A DNA stretch of 64,000 nt from the NCBI GenBank assembly GCA_964529715.1, contig CAZGXI010000016.1, positions 1 through 64,000 on the forward strand, written 5' to 3'. The DNA comes from CAZGXI01 sp964529715. GTDB taxonomy: Bacteria > Chloroflexota > Anaerolineae > Aggregatilineales > Ch27. Shown here piece by piece: positions 23,812-32,567 of the stretch. Under the pieces are notes generated by a model. That model was not told the origin of the DNA. It made no database searches and saw only the letters and a list, made by a program, of their open reading frames with translations. Positions within the stretch are counted from its first letter, which is position 1. Every line of letters begins with the position of its first letter. The translations under genes and the position numbers were made by a program.

Positions 23812-25362
23812 TTACCGCCGCTTGAGCCGCCGGTAAGCAAAGAAGCCAGTCACGCCCAGCAGCAGGATCGGCAGCAGCGACAGCGCCAGGATCACGACCT
23901 GTTCCAGCGGCGATTCAGAAGCCAGCCGTGCCCAGTCGATCTCACTGAAGTCCTTGATCAGCGACGGCACCGACACCAGCGACAACAGGATCAGCATGAT
24001 TGAGATCGTCAGGCCGGTGCGGTTTTCGCTCTCTTCCTGAGCGCGGCCTTCAAATTGAAGCTGCGTGCTGCTGTAGTAATTGAGAAAGTCAGTCAGCTCA
24101 TCCATGTTGGTGCTGACGTGTTCGGAAATTTGCGCCGTGCCGAGCTGCTCGATGAGGTGCGAAAAGATATATACCACGTCGGTTGCGTGCGACAGACTGG
24201 AGGGGATCAGTGCGTAGCGAAGCTGTGGCAGGATATTGAACCCCAACGACACCCCCTCGGCCAGTTTGTTTAGGCGCTGCTTGTCCTCGGCGCTGAGCAG
24301 CCCATCGTTGACCCGCGCGGTCAGGTTGGTGATGGAAGCTAGCAGTTCAGTGCTCTGGCGTTCCACCAGTTGCAGTTCTGTCTTGAGGGCCACCAGCAGT
24401 TCCGCGCCGCGTGCGACGCCACGCCAGTACTCGCGGCGCGGATAGCCCGGCAGCGCCCGGATGGATTCGGGGTCGGATGGCGGCTGGCTATAGATTAACA
24501 GCGCCTCGTTGGTCGCCAGGCACAGGTCAGACGCCCAGGGCGACAGGTTGTGCAGATCGGCTTGGCGGACCACGCGGCGGCGACTCATATCGCGGGCGGC
24601 CCCGCCGCGCAGCACTGTTGCCAGCCGCATCAGGCCCAACGTGTAGGGCGCATATTCGGTCAGCAGTTCGTCTGGCGAGACCGTCTGACCAGCCTTGTGG
24701 ATGTGATCCAGGTGGATGGTGGTGAAGCGATCATGCAGCGGCAGGCGGCCCTTGCGCATCCGCACGTCAAAGTTCACGCGCACGGGATGATGCTCCTCGT
24801 CGGTGAATTCCAGCTTGCCGCCGATGCTCTGCAAAAAAACGGCGGTCACATCCATCGCAATCCGCCAGTTGGAGCGCGACTCAGCGTAGTCGTCGGTTTC
24901 TTGCGCCCGCTCAACCTTTTGAATCTCGGCGGCGATGTCTGGCAGGGCCGTGTCCTCGAAGCGGCGGGTCATGCGCACGATGGCGAAGCCATTGCGTGTC
25001 AGGCTGAGCTGGTAATCCCACTGCGGGAAGCTCTCGATGAGCACCTGCTCGCCATCCAGACGCCTGGGGTGTTCCAGGTAGGCCGTCTCATCCAGTTGGA
25101 AGGTGGGAAAGAAGAAGTGTTCCAACACGTAGCCGCGAAAAATGCGCATTTTGTGCGCGGCATCCAGCAGGTCGCGCTCGGTTTCGTCCAGCAAAAAGGG
25201 CAGCCGTGCCTGCCAGGCCAGTGAGCGCAGGTGGGCGGCGAATGCCTCGGTGCCGCGCACGCGCTCGAACTGCCGACCGTCGGGGCCTTCGTGCAGCCCG
25301 TCGCGGCGGGTGAACCGCTTGAGGTTGACGATCATCGAGAGGGAGACATTCCCGCTCGCCAT
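23812..25362 (-). CDS. Large protein with coiled coil and two C-terminal TM helices
   Basis: About 516 residues I cannot assign to a family. The N-terminal 150 residues are mixed alpha/beta ('FFFPTFQLDETAYLEHPRRL'); the middle is helical with 'LLASITNLTARVNDGLLSAE' coiled-coil features; two hydrophobic helices near the end ('LTISIMLILLSLVSVPSLI' and 'VVILALSLLPILLLGVTGFF') precede a basic 'YRRLKRR' tail. The layout resembles a CorA-like or membrane-anchored signalling protein but no Gly-Met-Asn motif is present. The start is uncertain (TTG 25410, ATG 25362 or ATG 25335). REP-D copies lie just downstream. Confidence 0.6.
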   Translation of the reverse strand: MASGNVSLSMIVNLKRFTRRDGLHEGPDGRQFERVRGTEAFAAHLRSLAWQARLPFLLDETERDLLDAAHKMRIFRGYVLEHFFFPTFQLDETAYLEHPRRLDGEQVLIESFPQWDYQLSLTRNGFAIVRMTRRFEDTALPDIAAEIQKVERAQETDDYAESRSNWRIAMDVTAVFLQSIGGKLEFTDEEHHPVRVNFDVRMRKGRLPLHDRFTTIHLDHIHKAGQTVSPDELLTEYAPYTLGLMRLATVLRGGAARDMSRRRVVRQADLHNLSPWASDLCLATNEALLIYSQPPSDPESIRALPGYPRREYWRGVARGAELLVALKTELQLVERQSTELLASITNLTARVNDGLLSAEDKQRLNKLAEGVSLGFNILPQLRYALIPSSLSHATDVVYIFSHLIEQLGTAQISEHVSTNMDELTDFLNYYSSTQLQFEGRAQEESENRTGLTISIMLILLSLVSVPSLIKDFSEIDWARLASESPLEQVVILALSLLPILLLGVTGFFAYRRLKRR

Positions 25363-25410
25363 GATCGGCACGTCGGGAGAAGATGGGAGAGGCACAGCTA
25401 AACTCCACAA

Positions 25411-25629
25411 GTCGCATAGCGATATGGGCCATTATATCAAATGGCACATCGATGCCAGGGCGATTGCATGGCGACGGTTTTGATCTGAGCAACCATCTTT
25501 TCGTCGGGACGCGGCATACCGTGTCCCGACCGGTGTCGGCGTTGAAATGACCCAGAGGCAATCACTGACAGGGGTAGGCTTTCAACACAACGGCTGAGTG
25601 CGCCGCCCGCCGGGGACTCAAGTCCCCGG
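25411..25629. repeat. Gap with a REP-A palindrome and the start of a REP-B element
   Basis: REP-A-like palindrome 25503-25530 (GTCGGGACGCGGCA / TACCGTGTCCCGAC). REP-B occupies 25609-25663 and overlaps the end of the DUF5131 gene. No gene seen in the rest. Confidence 0.6.
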
Positions 25630-25663
25630 CTATGGATGACAAGCCCGCTGAAGCGGGCTGAAG
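25609..25663. repeat. REP-B double hairpin
   Basis: Hairpin 1 GCCGGGGACT-CA-AGTCCCCGGC, a ten-base spacer, then hairpin 2 AAGCCCGCTGAAGCGGGCT. The DUF5131 frame runs into it. Confidence 0.8.
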
Positions 25664-26484
25664 CCCCTCTGCCGGGCCAGGCTGCTCCAGTCTACTTCAG
25701 GGATACTCAATTCCACCTGCACCGCTTCGACCTGCGGGAACTCTTCCCACCAGGGCGACCACTTCAAGTTGCCTTTGAAGAACACCGGGATTGCCAGGTC
25801 CTCCATCAGACCGACGATGCGCTCAACCCACACCGGCTCCGGCTGATAGGCGATCCGCCCGTTGGTCGCCGCCCCGACGATCACCCACTCGAAGGGCAAT
25901 CCCTCATGGCGCTCTGCCCACTGTTCTAAAACCTGTCCCGCGTCGAACCAGAGCGGTTCGAGGCTCATAAAGCGGATCCGCGCCTGAATGCGGGTCATTT
26001 GCCGCAGGTAAGATTCGAGCGCGCGGGCCGCGCCTTTTTCAGACAGCAGGTGGCCTGCAGGCAGGCTCACGCCGACCCAGACGTTGCGCGGGAACGGGTT
26101 GAAGTCGGGCAGGCGGATCGGGTACTTGCTCAACGTCTGGAAGGTGTGCCAGTCGGCCCGCTGCATCACGCCAAGCACGCGCCGGATTTGCTCCTCAGGG
26201 ACCCAGTACCCGAACAGGTCCGACATGCTGCCGACAAAAATCCTGGCCGGTTCTTTGAGTTTTAGCGGGTCATTGAGCGCGTATTCGCGCCAGTAGTGAT
26301 GCTCAAACCCCTCTTTGTATGCGGATTGCGCCAGCCCTTCCGCGACGGTTTTGGCGTAGCATTCCGTGATGCTGCCATCCGGCATTTTCCAGGTGCAGCC
26401 GTGAAAGCAACCCCCCGTCGGATTCCAGGTGTAGTCGGTCCACTCAATACCTCGTTTGTGCGACCCTTTAGCCTGTTTGTTCAC
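25630..26484 (-). CDS. DUF5131 family protein (phage Gp37/Gp68-like)
   Basis: A 284-residue protein of the DUF5131 family, distant relatives of radical SAM enzymes found in phages, plasmids and chromosomes. It shows 'GIEWTDYTWNPTGGCFHGCT' with the conserved Cys set, 'RIFVGSMSDLFGYWVPEEQI', 'PRNVWVGVSL' and 'RFMSLEPLWF'. Reaction unknown. I prefer the GTG start at 26484 (AGGA eight bases upstream) over ATG 26547. The last residues, 'GFSPLQRACHP', are encoded by the REP-B repeat, so the original C-terminus has been replaced or extended by the repeat. Confidence 0.8.
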   Translation of the reverse strand: MNKQAKGSHKRGIEWTDYTWNPTGGCFHGCTWKMPDGSITECYAKTVAEGLAQSAYKEGFEHHYWREYALNDPLKLKEPARIFVGSMSDLFGYWVPEEQIRRVLGVMQRADWHTFQTLSKYPIRLPDFNPFPRNVWVGVSLPAGHLLSEKGAARALESYLRQMTRIQARIRFMSLEPLWFDAGQVLEQWAERHEGLPFEWVIVGAATNGRIAYQPEPVWVERIVGLMEDLAIPVFFKGNLKWSPWWEEFPQVEAVQVELSIPEVDWSSLARQRGFSPLQRACHP

Positions 26485-26674
26485 GGCTGAATTCCTGGTA
26501 ACATTTTTCGATAGAATAAGTATAGAACGCATGAGCAAAATTAGCAACTGTTTTCACGCAGGTAAACACTTTTCTACATGCGGCAAGGGGGAGTTGGTCT
26601 CGGTGCAGCGAAAGTGAGCAAGTGGCAGCGGCGGAGTGCGTTCGCCGCTGCCGAAAATTGCTGTCTGGGGGGCG

Positions 26675-29044
26675 CTACCACGTCACCGTGTACACCCCGC
26701 CGTTCGCCGCCTCGAACGTTAGCTCGCCGGATTTGATCGGGCCGTCCGACTGCGCCACGACCCGCCCGGACTCGTCCCGCACGGCGACGACACCGACCGA
26801 CTCCAGCAGGCATTCCAGCCGCACGTCTAGCCTGCCGCCTGTCTTCACCGTGCAGTGGATGTTTGCTACACAGCCCCGGCTGCGCAGATGGGTGATGCCG
26901 TAGGTCTTGCCCTCTGCGAAGAATGTCTTTGGCAGAGCCGGGGCCAGGATAAAGCCGTGCGCGTCCTCGGCGGAGTCGGGCAGTTCGCGGAAGCCGATCA
27001 GGTTGCGGATGACCAGGGTCGGGAAGGTCGCGCCCCAGCCGTAGTTCTCGCAGCCGTTAAGGATGGGGTGGCCGTCCAACTGCACCGGCCAGAACTCACT
27101 GGCAACGCCGGGGATGCGGTAGTTGTAAGGTGCGGGCAGTCGGTCGGCGTAGCGCGCGCTGGTCGGGCTGACGCTGCGGGCGTCGGTCCGCGCGTAGATG
27201 CGCTCGCCGACCTTGACCAGTTCGGCGGCGATGAAATCGCGCAATCCGGCGTTCCAGCCCGCCTCGGAAAACGGCTGCCAGAACGACGGCCATTCCAGAA
27301 ACGGCGACGGGTTTTCGCTGAAGAGACGGAACTTCGGCTTCACCCCTGCGACCTGTTCCGGTGCGGCAACGCCAACGGCCAGCGGCGTGAGCATCATCAC
27401 GTCGTAATAGTCTTCCAGCAGAAAGGGCCGCTCGTCCCGCCCATCCCAGTCCCGGAACCAGCCGTCCACGTACATGCTGCGCGTCCGGCGGATGCGGTCC
27501 TCGGCCAACTGCCGCCACATCGCCACATCGCGTTCATGCCCGGCGATGCGGGCATAATCGACCATGCTCTGCATGGCCTGTGCCATGCCCGCCTCGATGT
27601 CTACCGTGCGGACGAAGTGGGCGGGTGTGCCTTCCTGTGCGTCGCCGTGCAAAAAGCGTTTGGAGCCGTCTTGCCCGGATTCCCAACTGTTGTCGGCGTG
27701 GAACCAGCCGTCGGCGTCTGTGCGGTTAATCAGCCACCACTCGATGAACGCCTTGAGGTGCGGATATAACCGCCGAATCCAGCCGTCGTCGCCGTCGCGC
27801 CGGTAGATCGACTGGATGACCAGGAACGGAAAGCCCCAGGTCGGCGCCGTGCCGCACTCCGCGCCGCTCTCGCCGGTCATGTTCATGCTGCCGTCCTCGC
27901 GCGAGCAGGGCACATTGGGCGCGGGTGCGTCGGCGAACACGCCGTAGATCACTTCCTTTGCCAGTTCCACATCGGCATAGCTCAGGCACAGCGCATCCAG
28001 GCAGGTTTCGCCCAGAACGGCGCGCGGCGTGTGAATCTGCATAGCGTCCCAGCGGTGTTTGTAGATGCCCAGCGGTGGGCGGATGGTCATGCGCAGCGTT
28101 TCCAGGTCATAGACCCAACCGTGCTTCCAGACATCCGGCCAATCGCCGGTCAGCAGCGGGGCGTTGGCGTAGAAGTGCGCGTCGTCGGCCAACTGCCGCG
28201 CCGCCTCGTGATGGGCTTCCCGCAGGCTGGCGGAGAACTGCCGCAGCGCGAACGGCTCGTTCACGCCGCGCGCCAGGCAGATCACCAGGGAATCCGAAGA
28301 CTCGGCGGGTAGATCAAGCGTGTAGCTCATCACCGTGTAGAGGGGATCGGACGTCTCGTGGAAGCGCACCAGCGCCCCGCCGTTCGAGGTCAGGTCGCCG
28401 TTGTAAAGCCAGCTGTTCCACTGCTCGACCGACGACGTGGCCCGGTATGCGGCGCTGCGGCGGTCCGCGCCGATGATCATCACGTCGCCGTAGGCCCACA
28501 CTTTGCTCACGCCCACGTCATCCTGTGGGCGGTAAGACGAGGTCACGCCGTCGCGCCCCCAATATAGATGGCCGGGATAGCCGTAGATGTTGGTCGCATG
28601 GACGGTCACGCGGCGCGCCTGCGGCCCTGGATTGTCCATCTCCAGGGCGCAGATCAGGGCGTGTTCGTGGGCCAAAAAGTATTTCGCGCTGAAGGTCACG
28701 TCGCTATAGGACCAGTCATAGCTTGTCAGCGTCTTGGTGTGGTAGCGTGAGACGAGCGTCACGCCGCGTTCGGCGAAATCCTCGGCGCGGTGAAACAGGA
28801 TGCCGTCCATGCCGACGCTCAGGTGCAGGAACGACAGGTAGCTGACGGGCCGCTCCACGTCAATGCCGTAAGGCCAGGGCATCGACCGCGCCCACCAGCC
28901 GAATCCCAGCGGTGGCACGGTGCGGATCACGCCGCTGCGGTTGAGCACGGCGCTGTGGTAGGGGTTGTCGATGTAGCCGAACGGCGTGTAGTCGCTTTGG
29001 GGGAACGTGGGCGGCAGGGGGATTCTTTCCGGCAGAGGAGTCAT
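26675..29044 (-). CDS. Glycoside hydrolase with (alpha/alpha)6 barrel (GH63/MGH-like)
   Basis: A 789-residue soluble enzyme. A beta-rich N-terminal part (to about residue 270) is followed by a helical barrel with typical inverting glycosidase regions: 'HRWDAMQIHTPRAVLGETCL', 'GAECGTAPTWGFPFLVIQ', 'DADGWFHADNSWESGQDGSK' (acidic residues), 'EFWPVQLDGHPILNGCENYG', and a C-terminal small beta domain. It resembles GH63/mannosylglycerate-hydrolase type glucosidases, likely active on a soluble oligosaccharide or compatible solute, but substrate is unknown. No signal peptide. ATG 29044 chosen; upstream frame to 29140 is not supported by an RBS. Confidence 0.7.
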   Translation of the reverse strand: MTPLPERIPLPPTFPQSDYTPFGYIDNPYHSAVLNRSGVIRTVPPLGFGWWARSMPWPYGIDVERPVSYLSFLHLSVGMDGILFHRAEDFAERGVTLVSRYHTKTLTSYDWSYSDVTFSAKYFLAHEHALICALEMDNPGPQARRVTVHATNIYGYPGHLYWGRDGVTSSYRPQDDVGVSKVWAYGDVMIIGADRRSAAYRATSSVEQWNSWLYNGDLTSNGGALVRFHETSDPLYTVMSYTLDLPAESSDSLVICLARGVNEPFALRQFSASLREAHHEAARQLADDAHFYANAPLLTGDWPDVWKHGWVYDLETLRMTIRPPLGIYKHRWDAMQIHTPRAVLGETCLDALCLSYADVELAKEVIYGVFADAPAPNVPCSREDGSMNMTGESGAECGTAPTWGFPFLVIQSIYRRDGDDGWIRRLYPHLKAFIEWWLINRTDADGWFHADNSWESGQDGSKRFLHGDAQEGTPAHFVRTVDIEAGMAQAMQSMVDYARIAGHERDVAMWRQLAEDRIRRTRSMYVDGWFRDWDGRDERPFLLEDYYDVMMLTPLAVGVAAPEQVAGVKPKFRLFSENPSPFLEWPSFWQPFSEAGWNAGLRDFIAAELVKVGERIYARTDARSVSPTSARYADRLPAPYNYRIPGVASEFWPVQLDGHPILNGCENYGWGATFPTLVIRNLIGFRELPDSAEDAHGFILAPALPKTFFAEGKTYGITHLRSRGCVANIHCTVKTGGRLDVRLECLLESVGVVAVRDESGRVVAQSDGPIKSGELTFEAANGGVYTVTW

Positions 29045-29226
29045 GGCGTTTTCGTCCGTTGTTGGGTGAGGGTGATCACGATACCAGAACTCTAGCGCGC
29101 CGCCGGGCGATTTGCCAGCCGCCAGCTTGACTTGGCGCACCTGGCGTCTTGGCGGTTAGAAGCACATTGGCCTAAATCAAGCAGGCGGTTTTGGCGTTCT
29201 GCCCGTTCGGAGATACGATCTACTCC

Positions 29227-31164
29227 ATGCGCGCCCCAACTCAAAACTCAGCACGCAAAACTCAACACTTTTTCCCCCTGCTGCTCGTCTTTGCCGTTCT
29301 GATCGCCGCCTATGCGCCCACGTTTCAGGCCATCCCGAACGGCTCGTCGGACGATTACATGGTGGACGTGGGCGAGACACAGATCGCGCTCAATGCCTGG
29401 GGCACGCTGCATCCCACCGGCTATCCGCTGTACACGCTGCTGGCGAGCCTGATCACGCACGGCCTGACCGCGTTCGGCTTGAACCCCGCCCTCGCGCCGG
29501 GATTGGCGTCGCTGGCCTTCGGCTGGGTCGCGCTGACGATCCTCTACGCGCTGCTGCTCCGGCTGACCGGGCGGGCGTGGCTGTCGGCGATGGCAATCCT
29601 GCTGCTCGGTCTGACGCGCTCGTGGTGGATTCACAGCGTCATTGCGGAAACGTATACCTTCAGCATGATGCTGCTGGCGGCGCTGCTGGCGCTGGCCCTC
29701 TGGCCCACCGACTGGCCGATCCGGCGGCGAGTGTGGGCGTTGGCGTTCGTCGGCGGGATCGCCGTGTTTCATCACCGCGTCCTGATCCTGACCGCGCCTG
29801 CGCTGCTGATCGCCGTGTGGCCGGAGTTGTGGAAAAAGGACGAACGCCGCCGCCTGCCTGGGACGCTGCTCGGCGCGCTTATCCTGGGGTTGCTCGGCGG
29901 TGTGCAGTATCTCTACCTGCCGCTGCGCGCCTGGGCCGGGGGCGACTGGGTCTACGGCGCGCCGGGGACCTGGCAGGGTTTCCGCGAGGTATTCACGGGC
30001 TACGAGTATGGCTACCTGCTCGGTCCGGCGGCGGGGTGGGGTGATTTGGCCGATCACGTGGGCCGCGCAGCAGACATCCTGGCGACGGAACTGACTCCGG
30101 TGGGGCTGATCGCTTCGCTTGGGCTGCTGATCCTGCCCCTGGTCCCGGCAGGCAAATCGGTAGTGGCGCGCTACCCAGGCCGCCGCGCGACGGTGGTTCT
30201 GCTGACACTGGCGATCCCTTTTGTGCTATGGGTGCTGATCATGTACCGCTCGGTGCTGCCTCAGGCGGTGCTGATGCCGGTGGTGCTGGCGCTGGTGATC
30301 GGCGCGGCGCTGGGAGCGAACGCGGTGTTGGATCGGTCTGTCGTAGGGGCGCGTCATGGCGTGCCCCTACGTGCCATGATCGCATTCATCTGCGTTGCGT
30401 TAGCCCTTGTCTTCATCTCGCAAAATACCCCCTTCATTGGCGACCTGACCCACGACGACTCCGGCCTGCACATGATCGCTCTGGCGGAACGCCTGCCGCG
30501 CGACGCGAATCCCGCCTTCGTCGTGCCCTGGGGACCGCGCCACTTTCCGATTGCCTTCGGGCAGCGGTTTTTGGGCCGCAACACCGACCTGCTGCTGGTG
30601 GATCACCGCGCCGACTTCCGTGCCCTTTACGACTCCGGGCACGCCGTTGTCACGCAGCCGGACACGTTCTACGTGTTCATTCCCGCGTGGTGGGCAGAAC
30701 GTTACGGCGTGGAGCGCGTGTACGTCTACGGCTTCGCGCCGGGGGTGGTGGAAGTGCGCCCGGAGCCGGTGATCGTGGAGCATCCCCCGCCGCCGCTGGT
30801 GGATGTGATCGACGGAATAGTGCTGCAAGCGGCAGAACTTTCCTGCGACCCGGATACGATCACGCTTGACCTCACCTGGGCCGCGCGCGAGACTCCGGCC
30901 CGCGATCTGAGTGTGTTCGTCCACCTGACCGGCCTGGATCGCGCCGACGTGCTGGCCCAGGCCGACAGTTCTCACCCGGCAGCGGGCTTCCACCCGACCT
31001 CAAGCTGGCTGCCCGGCGAGCAGGTGCGGGACGTGTACGGCCTGCCGCGCCTGGATGGGGCGCGGGCGGTGGTCTTTGGGATGTACACGCAAGACGAGTC
31101 CGGCGCGTTCGTCAACTACGGCGAGACGACCCTCTCGCTGGCCGAAGGCGCGGGGTGCCAGTGA
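29227..31164 (+). CDS. DUF2723-type multi-pass membrane protein (glycosyltransferase-like)
   Basis: A 645-residue protein with roughly ten TM helices in the first 400 residues and a soluble C-terminal domain. The opening 'GETQIALNAWGTLHPTGYPL' is the DUF2723/protein O-mannosyltransferase-like motif (Asp/Glu followed by HPTGYP). Such proteins use polyprenyl-phosphate sugars outside the membrane. A REP-A element lies in frame ('VGARHGVPLR', 30343-30370). The first ten residues come from a repeat-like tract ('caactcaaaactcagc'), so the original start may have been altered. ATG 29227. Confidence 0.78.
   Translation: MRAPTQNSARKTQHFFPLLLVFAVLIAAYAPTFQAIPNGSSDDYMVDVGETQIALNAWGTLHPTGYPLYTLLASLITHGLTAFGLNPALAPGLASLAFGWVALTILYALLLRLTGRAWLSAMAILLLGLTRSWWIHSVIAETYTFSMMLLAALLALALWPTDWPIRRRVWALAFVGGIAVFHHRVLILTAPALLIAVWPELWKKDERRRLPGTLLGALILGLLGGVQYLYLPLRAWAGGDWVYGAPGTWQGFREVFTGYEYGYLLGPAAGWGDLADHVGRAADILATELTPVGLIASLGLLILPLVPAGKSVVARYPGRRATVVLLTLAIPFVLWVLIMYRSVLPQAVLMPVVLALVIGAALGANAVLDRSVVGARHGVPLRAMIAFICVALALVFISQNTPFIGDLTHDDSGLHMIALAERLPRDANPAFVVPWGPRHFPIAFGQRFLGRNTDLLLVDHRADFRALYDSGHAVVTQPDTFYVFIPAWWAERYGVERVYVYGFAPGVVEVRPEPVIVEHPPPPLVDVIDGIVLQAAELSCDPDTITLDLTWAARETPARDLSVFVHLTGLDRADVLAQADSSHPAAGFHPTSSWLPGEQVRDVYGLPRLDGARAVVFGMYTQDESGAFVNYGETTLSLAEGAGCQ
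30343..30370. repeat. REP-A palindrome in frame within the DUF2723-type gene
   Basis: GTAGGGGCGCGTCATGGCGTGCCCCTAC-type arms, translated VGARHGVPLR; falls in a loop between TM helices. Confidence 0.8.
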
Positions 31165-31182
31165 TCGGGGATTGGAGGACTG

Positions 31183-31638
31183 ATGATTACCGTTCGACCT
31201 GTTATGCCTGCTGACGATGACGCCTGGTTTCACATGCGCGCTGCATTGTGGCCGGACTGCCCGCCGGATGACCATCGCCGCGAGATGGCGGAGCAGGTCG
31301 CCGACCCGGCGCGCTATGCCGTCTTCGTGGCGGAAGCCCTGGACGGTCGGCTGGTCGGTTTGCTGGAGGCGTCGCTGCGGCCCTTCGTCGAGGACTGCGC
31401 CACCAGCCCGGTGGGCTACATCGAAGGCTGGTACGTCGCGCCGGAAGCGCGCAGGCAGGGCGTCGGCGCGGCGCTGGTGCGGGCCGCCGAGGATTGGGCG
31501 CGCTTGCAGGGCTGCACGGAGATGGCCTCCGACACCGAGATCGAGAACGTGATCAGCCAGGAAGCGCACCGGCGGTTAGGCTATGAGGTCACGGGCCGGA
31601 TCGTTCATTTTCGGAAGTCCCTTGAACCTGAATCATAA
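31183..31638 (+). CDS. AAC(6')-like aminoglycoside acetyltransferase (GNAT)
   Basis: A 151-residue GNAT enzyme that resembles aminoglycoside 6'-N-acetyltransferases: 'GYIEGWYVAPEARRQGVGAA' holds the pyrophosphate-binding R-R-x-G-V-G loop, and 'CTEMASDTEIENVISQEAHR' with 'RIVHFRKSL' follow the AAC(6')-I pattern at the C-terminus. True activity on aminoglycosides is not shown by sequence alone; many chromosomal members act on other amines. It is followed at 17 bases by another GNAT gene on the same strand. Confidence 0.75.
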   Translation: MITVRPVMPADDDAWFHMRAALWPDCPPDDHRREMAEQVADPARYAVFVAEALDGRLVGLLEASLRPFVEDCATSPVGYIEGWYVAPEARRQGVGAALVRAAEDWARLQGCTEMASDTEIENVISQEAHRRLGYEVTGRIVHFRKSLEPES

Positions 31639-31654
31639 ACTGTGAGGATGTCTG

Positions 31655-32566
31655 ATGTCGGAAGTTACCTTGAAAGAAGTGACCCGCGAAAACTGGGAAG
31701 AGGCGCTCCGCCTCTCCGTCCGTCCGGACCAGCAGCGGTTCACCCCGGCGGTGGCCGTCTCGCTGGCGAAAGCCTACATCCGCCCGGAAGGTCCGCCCAA
31801 CACGCCTTACGCCGTCTATGCCGATGGGCAGATGGTGGGCTTCCTGAACACCGTCTGTGACCCGCGCACGACCGATACTTACTGGATCAACGGCGTCCTG
31901 ATCGATCACGCTTGCCAGGGGCGCGGCTACGGGCGGGCGGCGATGGAGCGGGTTATTGCTCTGCTGGTGGAGAAGTACCCCCGCTGCCACCAGATCAACC
32001 TGACCGTACATCCCGAAAATACGGCAGCACAGCAGCTTTACCACAGCCTGGGCTTTATCGACGGCGGGGAAATGCTCGGCGAGGAGATGATCTGGCGGCT
32101 GCCCGTCCGGCGCGAAGCGCCGCAGGAGCCTTACGCCATCACCCTGGAACCAGACGCCGATCAGGCCGACCGGGGTTTCGTCGAGCAGGGACTTAGCGCC
32201 TACAATCGGCAGTTCACCGGCGACGACAGCTACACCAGGCTGCACGTCTTTCTGCGCGACCGGGACGGCCAGATCGTCGGCGGGCTGCTCGGCGGGACGT
32301 ATTGGGGCTGGTTGTACGTGGCGATCCTGTGGTTGGACGAATCCGTGCGCCGGGGCGGCTGGGGCACGCGGATGATGGCCGCCGCCGAAGCGGAAGCCGT
32401 CCGGCGCGGCTGCCACCACGTCCACCTGGATACGATGGACTTCCAGGCGCTCCCGTTCTACCGGAAGCTCGGCTTCACCCTGTTCGGCACACTGAAGGAT
32501 ATGCCGCTCGGCCACGAACGCTACTTTTTGGAAAAGCCGTTGCTCCCGACGGCCAGAGGGGAATAA
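31655..32566 (+). CDS. Tandem double GNAT acetyltransferase
   Basis: 303 residues holding two GNAT folds. Domain 1 has 'GVLIDHACQGRGYGRAAMER' (Q-G-R-G-Y-G pattern) and ends near residue 150. Domain 2 has 'WLDESVRRGGWGTRMMAAAE' (R-R-G-G-W-G) and ends with 'ALPFYRKLGFTLFGTLKDMP'. Both acetyl-CoA loops look intact, unlike in many duplicated GNATs where one copy decays. Substrate unknown. Gene overlaps nothing and leads into the YfhO-like gene. Confidence 0.75.
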   Translation: MSEVTLKEVTRENWEEALRLSVRPDQQRFTPAVAVSLAKAYIRPEGPPNTPYAVYADGQMVGFLNTVCDPRTTDTYWINGVLIDHACQGRGYGRAAMERVIALLVEKYPRCHQINLTVHPENTAAQQLYHSLGFIDGGEMLGEEMIWRLPVRREAPQEPYAITLEPDADQADRGFVEQGLSAYNRQFTGDDSYTRLHVFLRDRDGQIVGGLLGGTYWGWLYVAILWLDESVRRGGWGTRMMAAAEAEAVRRGCHHVHLDTMDFQALPFYRKLGFTLFGTLKDMPLGHERYFLEKPLLPTARGE

Positions 32567-32567
32567 C

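Noticed and set aside
25609..25663. REP-B hairpins as CRISPR repeats
   Set aside because: Only a two-hairpin unit with no regular spacers, and found singly at three sites.
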